Below the pieces are notes generated by a model, which worked only from the letters and a program-made list of their open reading frames with translations, did not search any database and was not told where the DNA came from. The translations under genes were made by a program, and so were the position numbers. From Sedimentisphaerales bacterium (lineage in GTDB: Bacteria; Planctomycetota; Phycisphaerae; Sedimentisphaerales; SG8-4), in contig JAFGCA010000568.1 of NCBI GenBank assembly GCA_016932895.1, forward strand, positions 1 through 17,011: DNA of 17,011 nt, given 5' to 3'. This document shows positions 13,463 through 17,011 of this stretch, one piece after another (the stretch's first letter is position 1; each line of letters opens with the position of its first letter).

Positions 13463-14389
13463 GTGAATCGCAAAAGGTCAGGTTTGACAGTGATCGAGAT
13501 CCTGGTTGTCGTGGGGATTATCGCGCTGCTGGCGGGCATGCTCATCCCGGCGGCCAGCACGGTGAAGAAGATGGCCAAGGAGGTGAAGCAGCGGGCCCAG
13601 TTGACCGCGATCCAGCTTGGCCTGGCCGCCTTCAAGAACGATTACGGCGACTATCCCCCCTCCGATCCCTTCTCGTGGCTCGATGACACGCGCGACGTGG
13701 AGAATTCCTCCGGCGCCCAGAAGCTGGCCGAAGCGCTGCTGGGCTGGGACCTGCTGGGATTCCACCCGGATTCCGGATTTCGCGCCGACGGGTACAACCG
13801 GTGGCCGTACGAGATCGATGGGACGCTGCATGCAGAAGGGACGTACCCCCTGTACGACCGAACCAGCGACACGGATTTGGAAAAGAGAAAGGGACGCTAC
13901 ATCGATCTGGACACGGCCAACGCCTTTCAGCTCGGCCGTACCGGCAATCACGACGGCCTTTTCGTCGGCGACCTCGGTCCGTTCGATTCGTCTGCCGATA
14001 CGTTCGTCATCTGCGACGTTTTTGGCAAGGGAAGAGATGTCACTCTACGCGACGGAAGCCGCGAGAAGGCGGGGAATCCCATCCTGTACTATCGGGCCCA
14101 TGCCTCCGAGAAGGTCATCGCGCAGATTTATCAGTATACCGACAATGACTCCCTCGTGTTCCATCTGAAGGAACCGGCAGACGTGGCCCGGCGCGGGACG
14201 GCTCCTTCCGGCGGCCTTTGGAATCGGCTGACCGGGCACGTGAGCCGGTTCTACAATTACATCGAAGATCCCCGCGCGTCGACGGCCGCCCTGGAGGTCC
14301 CCTACAAGCCGGACTCCTACATTCTGATTTCAGCGGGCGCAGACGGCCTCTACGGAACCGAGGACGATATCTGCAACTTCAAGCGGTAG
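13463..14389 (+). CDS. Large GspG-like prepilin, copy 2
   Basis: The 308-aa product starts with GTG (ribosome-binding site AGAGG at about 13452-13456). The leader MNRKRSG is cleaved before LTVIEILVVVGIIALLAGML, with Glu+5 at E12 and Leu rather than Phe at +1. ALGLAAF-type spacing is seen as IQLGLAAFKNDYGDYPPSDP, the GspG core. The central region carries QKLAEALLGWDLLGFHPDSG, TFVICDVFGKGRD and NPILYYRA, all shared with copy 1, plus a longer variable stretch (about 110-210). The end, YILISAGADGLYGTEDDICNF, is the candidate calcium loop. Its place 34 bases after the dockerin-like gene in the same operon suggests gene duplication followed by insertion of the secreted-protein gene, or the reverse. 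Function beyond being a pilin-class subunit is unknown. Confidence 0.8.
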   Translation: MNRKRSGLTVIEILVVVGIIALLAGMLIPAASTVKKMAKEVKQRAQLTAIQLGLAAFKNDYGDYPPSDPFSWLDDTRDVENSSGAQKLAEALLGWDLLGFHPDSGFRADGYNRWPYEIDGTLHAEGTYPLYDRTSDTDLEKRKGRYIDLDTANAFQLGRTGNHDGLFVGDLGPFDSSADTFVICDVFGKGRDVTLRDGSREKAGNPILYYRAHASEKVIAQIYQYTDNDSLVFHLKEPADVARRGTAPSGGLWNRLTGHVSRFYNYIEDPRASTAALEVPYKPDSYILISAGADGLYGTEDDICNFKR

Positions 14390-14424
14390 GCGGGCATCCC
14401 GCGGCCTCTTACTACGTGGTACGT

Positions 14425-14898
14425 ATGACTGATTTGAGACACAACAGGGCTCTGACGCTCGTGGAGATACTGGTCGTGGTGAGCATCATTGCGGTGCTGG
14501 CCACGTTCGCGATCACGCTGACGCTGCGCGTGGAGAACCAGTCGAAGGAAAACGCGCTGGCCAACGCCTTTGCTTTGTTGGAAACGGCTTTGCAGGAATA
14601 CCACGAGTACAAGGGAGAGTTTCCCGCGCAACCGGTACGCGATCCCAATTTTGCGGCCGTGCACGCGGAGTTGATGTACGAGGCGCTGCGGTCGGTGCCG
14701 GCTTCGCGTGAGGTTCTTACGAAGATCAATACCATTCTGGTCAAGGGCGATTCCGACCAGAGAGGGCAGATGCACGATGTGTGGGGTACCGCGCTCGACT
14801 ACATCTATGTCCCGGGGGACAACTTTCCGGAATTGATTTCGGCCGGCCCGGACCGATTGTTTGACACGGGCGACGATATCAGCAACCAGGACCTGTAG
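14425..14898 (+). CDS. gspG: GspG-like major pseudopilin (standard size)
   Basis: The 157-aa product has the usual length of GspG. The leader MTDLRHNRA precedes LTLVEILVVVSIIAVLATFA; cleavage after A9 puts Glu+5 at E14, again with Ala at -1. LETALQEYHEYKGEFPAQP is the GspG alpha-spacer and GEFP motif. DVWGTALDYIYVPGDNFPEL and LISAGPDRLFDTGDDISN match the C-terminal strand and calcium-loop region of major pseudopilins. The frame is open upstream to 14218, but that extension overlaps the preceding prepilin and carries no homology; the ATG at 14425 gives a proper class III leader. No clear ribosome-binding site precedes it, so translation may be coupled to the gene ending 35 bases upstream. It is the best candidate for the main pseudopilus subunit. 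Confidence 0.78.
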   Translation: MTDLRHNRALTLVEILVVVSIIAVLATFAITLTLRVENQSKENALANAFALLETALQEYHEYKGEFPAQPVRDPNFAAVHAELMYEALRSVPASREVLTKINTILVKGDSDQRGQMHDVWGTALDYIYVPGDNFPELISAGPDRLFDTGDDISNQDL

Positions 14899-14910
14899 AG
14901 AGAATCACAA

Positions 14911-15750
14911 ATGCGTGGCAGTGCCCGCAGGACAACCGGTTTGACACTCATTGAGATGACTCTGGTCGTCGCCACGATCGCCCTGTTGGTGGGCTTCGCG
15001 CTGCCGGCGGTGCGTTCGATGATGAACTCCTTTCATTCGGAAGGGGGAGCCAAGAGCATGGTCGAAGCGGCGCTGAGCTCGGCCCGGGCCATGGCGGCCA
15101 GCCAGCAGCGGTACGTGGGCGTGCGTTTCCAGAAGCAGTGCATCGCGAAGGACGCGGGTCGACCGCTCGACCGTCTCATGGAGGCGCCGCAGTACATGAT
15201 CTTCATCATGCATGACAAGGCGGGGACGGGATTGGGGTCGGGTTTTCGAGCGATCGAGGGGCTCCAGCCCATCAGACTGCCGGAGACGATGGGGGTCATG
15301 GCGCTTGGCGAGATGGCCGAAGATGCTGCCACGAGCGATGCAGACTTTGACACGCCGGAAGAGTTGAATGATGTGCTGACGTTCTCCATCGTGTTTTCGC
15401 CCGCGGGCAAGCTGATCGTGCACGACGTGCAGGTTCGCAATCGCGACGGTGTGCCCGACCCGGACAACGGAAGCGGAGATTCCGGCCGGGTGTCTCGGGA
15501 TCAGGTCTTCAACTCACCGGAGAACATTTGCACCCGCGGCGTGGGCCTGTGCGTACAGGACGACCACCCGGCCTGGGGCCTGGAGAAGGAGCCGAGCGTC
15601 AAGAGTTTCGTGGTGTACAGCCGAGAGCGCCTGGTCGAGGTGTTTGAGAGGGATACGCCCAGCGTCTGGTCGCGCTACCTCAAACGCCTGGCGGGGGAGG
15701 AAACCATTTTCGTGAGCCCCTACACGGGCAAGCTGATCTCGTCAAGGTGA
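14911..15750 (+). CDS. gspH: GspH/FimT-like minor pseudopilin
   Basis: The 279-aa product begins MRGSARRTTG, cleaved before LTLIEMTLVVATIALLVGFA, with Glu+5 at E15. After the helix come SMVEAALSSARAMAASQQRYVGVRFQ (about 50-75), the pattern of GspH/FimT proteins (an alanine-rich helix followed by a V-x-F strand), and near the end ERDTPSVWSRYLKRLAGEE and VSPYTGKLI. It is longer than typical GspH (about 170-200 aa) because of a central segment (about 85-210) without recognised motifs. In T2SS, GspH is a minor pseudopilin near the pseudopilus tip. The gene follows the GspG-like gene after 12 bases and precedes the GspI-like gene, the canonical order. Only a weak AGAGAG precedes the ATG. Confidence 0.72.
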   Translation: MRGSARRTTGLTLIEMTLVVATIALLVGFALPAVRSMMNSFHSEGGAKSMVEAALSSARAMAASQQRYVGVRFQKQCIAKDAGRPLDRLMEAPQYMIFIMHDKAGTGLGSGFRAIEGLQPIRLPETMGVMALGEMAEDAATSDADFDTPEELNDVLTFSIVFSPAGKLIVHDVQVRNRDGVPDPDNGSGDSGRVSRDQVFNSPENICTRGVGLCVQDDHPAWGLEKEPSVKSFVVYSRERLVEVFERDTPSVWSRYLKRLAGEETIFVSPYTGKLISSR

Positions 15751-15753
15751 CGC

Positions 15754-15758
15754 AGGAG
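15754..15758 (+). promoter_or_regulatory. Ribosome-binding site deciding the gspI start
   Basis: AGGAG ends only 1 base before the ATG at 15760 but 10 bases before the in-frame ATG at 15769. The second ATG is therefore the more likely start and gives a compact leader, MSRQSG. Confidence 0.6.
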
Positions 15759-15768
15759 CATGGAACGG

Positions 15769-16536
15769 ATGTCGCGACAATCTGGATTTTCCCTGACGGA
15801 GACGTTGATGGCGGTCGGCACGCTGGCGGTCGGGCTGTTGTTCATCGCCGGGACGTTCATGACCGGCATCTTTTTTGCGACAGTCTCCACCGAGCGGACG
15901 ATCGCGGGCGTTGCGGCCGATGAGGCGTTCGCCAAGATGCAGTTGTTCGGCCTCAATCTGAGCGACCCCAATCTGAAAACGACCGCATTCGTGCCGTACG
16001 AGCCGGCTGCCTCCGTGGCGGCGGGGGAGTATCTGTATCCCTCGACCGTGGATACCGCCGGGAGCCAGTACTCGTGGGCCGCGCTGTGCAAACGCGTATC
16101 CGCCACGAGCCGGCGGGTGGAGGTCACGGTGTTTGTCAGCCGCCAGGCGGGGGCCCATGGGAGATACTGGGTGCGCCCGGCGGATTCCGACCCGTCGCTC
16201 GAAGAATCCGACCTGCCCCGTCCGGTGCGGGTCGAGGTCGAGCAGGACGCCGCCGCGCAGGGCGCCGATGAGCTCAAGATCGTCGACGCCGTCCCGACGG
16301 ACGGTGTGGACGAGAATACCTTTATCAACGACGGCAGCACGCTCGTCTGCGACGAGACGGGACACATCTATCGCGTTCTGGAACGCTATGCCGATCCGGC
16401 GGATGTGGTCAAGCTCGACCGGCCCTGGGAAGAGCCGGACCCTGCGGCTGTGTGGGTGGTTCCGCCGCCCGTGTCCGGGGGGCGAAATCCGTTTGTGGCG
16501 GTCTATCAAAGGGTCCTCAGATTTGAAGCAGAGTAG
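15769..16536 (+). CDS. gspI: GspI/PilV-like minor pseudopilin
   Basis: The 255-aa product (258 if the ATG at 15760 is used) has the leader MSRQSG followed by FSLTETLMAVGTLAVGLLFI. Gly -1 and Glu+5 (E11) are canonical, and the small-residue-rich F-SL-E-LMA-G start is typical of GspI/PilV. AADEAFAKMQLFGL follows the helix, as in GspI. The remainder (about 60-255) is beta-rich and contains repeated acidic segments but no motif that I recognise. It is about twice the length of standard GspI. In T2SS, GspI nucleates the tip complex with GspJ and GspK, and the GspJ-like gene starts 4 bases after this stop codon, so translational coupling is likely. Confidence 0.72.
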   Translation: MSRQSGFSLTETLMAVGTLAVGLLFIAGTFMTGIFFATVSTERTIAGVAADEAFAKMQLFGLNLSDPNLKTTAFVPYEPAASVAAGEYLYPSTVDTAGSQYSWAALCKRVSATSRRVEVTVFVSRQAGAHGRYWVRPADSDPSLEESDLPRPVRVEVEQDAAAQGADELKIVDAVPTDGVDENTFINDGSTLVCDETGHIYRVLERYADPADVVKLDRPWEEPDPAAVWVVPPPVSGGRNPFVAVYQRVLRFEAE

Positions 16537-16540
16537 CAGC

Positions 16541-17011
16541 ATGCGAAAGGCGTTTACTCTCATCGAGATGGTCGTGGCCCTGGGGATTCTGGCGCTGGTA
16601 CTGTCCTTCGCCGGGATCATCTTCCAGGTGAGCATCGATTCGCATCGCATGGCCCTGGCCAACGCCGAGATCATGCAGAAGCTGCGCGTCATCACGGAGC
16701 AGTTGGAGGCGGATCTGGGCGGTCTCAATAAAGACGGGGAGATCTTCATCATCTGGGATGCCGAGCGAAAGGACGGTTACCCCGGCGCCAATCAGAATGA
16801 TCCGGCCGCCTTCGAGCGATTCGACCGGATCATGTTCTTCGCGACGGGAGACTTTCAGACCTACGGCGATAATCCGGTCGTCCACGGCAATTTGGCGCGA
16901 ATCTGCTACACCCTGGCGAACCGGCCGTCGCGCAGCGCGTCGGGCGATCCGTGCCGGCCCGAGGAGCAGAAACCCGAGACACGAATCCTGGCTCGGACGC
17001 TGCACATTCTC
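16541..17011 (+). CDS. gspJ: GspJ/PilW-like minor pseudopilin (3' end outside window)
   Basis: At least 157 codons are open to the window end with no stop. The very short leader MRKA is cleaved before FTLIEMVVALGILALVLSFA, with Glu+5 at E9 and Ala at -1. ANAEIMQKLRVITEQLEADL (about 46-65) is the amphipathic helix characteristic of GspJ, normally followed by the DL-x(n)-R pattern as here. FDRIMFFATGDFQTYGDNP and the tail TRILARTLHIL fit the beta domain of GspJ. It is placed directly after the GspI-like gene, completing the order G-H-I-J; a GspK-like gene would be expected next. The ribosome-binding site is weak and lies in the end of the preceding gene. Confidence 0.75.
   Translation, partial: MRKAFTLIEMVVALGILALVLSFAGIIFQVSIDSHRMALANAEIMQKLRVITEQLEADLGGLNKDGEIFIIWDAERKDGYPGANQNDPAAFERFDRIMFFATGDFQTYGDNPVVHGNLARICYTLANRPSRSASGDPCRPEEQKPETRILARTLHIL

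Noticed and set aside
14218..14424. N-terminal extension of the GspG-like prepilin
   Set aside because: It overlaps the preceding prepilin gene in another frame and would place 69 extra residues before a class III leader.
1..17011. CRISPR arrays, tRNA or rRNA genes, transposase genes
   Set aside because: No regularly spaced direct repeats, cloverleaf with a tRNA T-arm signature, rRNA stretches or transposase motifs were seen.

Overview
The window looks like a G+C-rich chromosomal segment of a Gram-negative-type bacterium, most likely a planctomycete of the Phycisphaerae/Sedimentisphaerales kind. This is inferred from three things: large GspG-like prepilins ending in a DDICN-type loop, a small secreted protein carrying a planctomycete-style dockerin-like repeat pair, and the protein sequences generally. 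No rRNA or other taxonomic marker is present, so the placement stays an inference.

Left part (1-5316), housekeeping and metabolism. The 3' end of rplU (bL21) meets, stop codon to stop codon, a minus-strand siroheme-synthase N-domain gene (precorrin-2 dehydrogenase/ferrochelatase). That gene appears to have an extended -10 promoter placed so close that its mRNA may be leaderless. A 346-bp gap with several inverted repeats follows. Next come an orphan beta subunit of an Fe-S hydro-lyase (class I fumarase/tartrate dehydratase type) coupled at 3 nt to a divergent YchF-like NTPase gene, a zinc-dependent sorbitol/threonine-dehydrogenase-like gene, and cinA. Between the YchF gene and the dehydrogenase lies a 163-bp A+T-richer foldback element. 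It has perfect 23-bp terminal inverted repeats and two further perfect internal hairpins (14 and 13 bp), and is the most striking non-coding object in the window.

Right part (5313-17011), type IV pilus and type II secretion-like machinery. A near-consensus promoter overlapping the cinA stop codon drives pilB (extension ATPase) and pilT (retraction ATPase). After a 222-bp gap, a second near-consensus promoter with the same TGATATAATA core drives a long operon in the canonical T2SS order E-F-G-H-I-J. It comprises a second GspE/PilB ATPase, the GspF/PilC platform protein, two unusually large (about 300 aa) GspG-like prepilins, a standard-size GspG-like prepilin, and GspH-, GspI- and GspJ-like minor pseudopilins (the last cut by the window end). 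A secreted dockerin-like protein gene sits between the two large prepilins.

How they could work together (inference): pilB/pilT power a pilus, while the E-F-G-H-I-J set builds a secretion pseudopilus, perhaps for the dockerin-like protein encoded inside it. Both PilB/GspE-type ATPases begin with tandem MshEN-like motifs, so cyclic-di-GMP control is possible. The secretin, the alignment proteins (PilMNO/GspCLM), GspK and the prepilin peptidase are not in the window.
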